The position numbers and the translations under genes are program-made. Source: Anaerolineae bacterium (GTDB lineage: Bacteria; Chloroflexota; Anaerolineae; Aggregatilineales; Phototrophicaceae). From it: DNA of 6,276 nucleotides. Below, piece after piece: positions 6,229 through 6,276 of the stretch; position 1 is the first letter of the stretch, and each line of letters starts with the position of its first letter. The stretch is from assembly GCA_019912905.1 (NCBI GenBank), contig JAIOHO010000997.1, forward strand, positions 1-6,276, written 5' to 3'. The notes under the pieces were generated by a model, which searched no databases, was not told the origin of the DNA, and saw only the letters and a list, made by a program, of their open reading frames with translations.

Positions 6229-6276
6229 ATGGCGACTATTAGCGGTATTTTCCCGGCTCTGCCCACTCCCTTTGAC
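6229..6276 (+). CDS. Second DapA / N-acetylneuraminate lyase superfamily protein, N-terminus only
   Basis: The last 48 bases encode MATISGIFPALPTPFD, the characteristic first beta strand of the DapA family (G-x-x-P-A-x-x-T-P-F), with the canonical TPF that the first aldolase in this window lacks. The remainder lies past the right edge. It follows the second permease by 23 bp on the same strand, so it is probably the next gene of the transporter operon. The ribosome binding site is weak (a purine-rich AGAAAGAAA stretch at 6211-6219). Sixteen residues identify the family well but cannot separate dihydrodipicolinate synthase, N-acetylneuraminate lyase and keto-deoxy sugar-acid enzymes. The transporter context favours a catabolic role. 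Confidence 0.75.
   Translation, partial: MATISGIFPALPTPFD

Overview
The window reads as a compact carbohydrate or amino-sugar uptake and catabolism locus from a bacterium of moderately high GC content. The Dpp-type transporter, the style of the binding-protein signal peptide and the pairing of sialidase-like and DapA-like genes would fit an environmental Chloroflexota (Anaerolineae-like) genome. That placement is inferred from general resemblance only; no marker gene is present.

Layout: (1) 1-454, minus strand: the N-terminal half of a sialidase (BNR/Asp-box) family protein that runs off the left edge. (2) 455-545: a 91-bp divergent intergenic region with a minus-strand promoter and a 19-bp imperfect palindrome. 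(3) 546-1454 and 1463-2467, plus strand: a DapA/N-acetylneuraminate-lyase superfamily aldolase, then 8 bp later a second, complete sialidase-family protein with five Asp-box-like motifs. (4) 2468-2594: a 127-bp gap carrying a second copy of the same operator-like sequence (30 of 35 positions identical to the first) and a very strong ribosome binding site. (5) 2595-4202, 4293-5282 and 5291-6205: a secreted family-5 solute-binding protein and two inner-membrane permeases of the dipeptide/oligopeptide (Dpp/Opp) ABC importer class, with a perfect 12-bp hairpin between binding protein and first permease. (6) 6229-6276: the first 16 codons of a second DapA-family protein, cut by the right edge.

How it may work together (inference): the binding protein and permeases import a small, probably acidic or glycosidic, substrate. 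The sialidase-like proteins, which show no signal peptide, would act on it in the cytoplasm. The DapA-type aldolases would cleave or dehydrate a keto-acid product. Sialic acid or a related 2-keto-3-deoxy sugar acid is the most natural guess, because sialidases, N-acetylneuraminate lyases and (in Haemophilus ducreyi SatABCD) Dpp-like transporters are all known in sialic acid use. The sequence does not prove that substrate. The two operator copies suggest one regulator, encoded outside the window, controls both plus-strand units and the divergent gene. The transporter ATPases are also not in the window. I see no tRNA, rRNA, CRISPR array, insertion sequence or phage gene.
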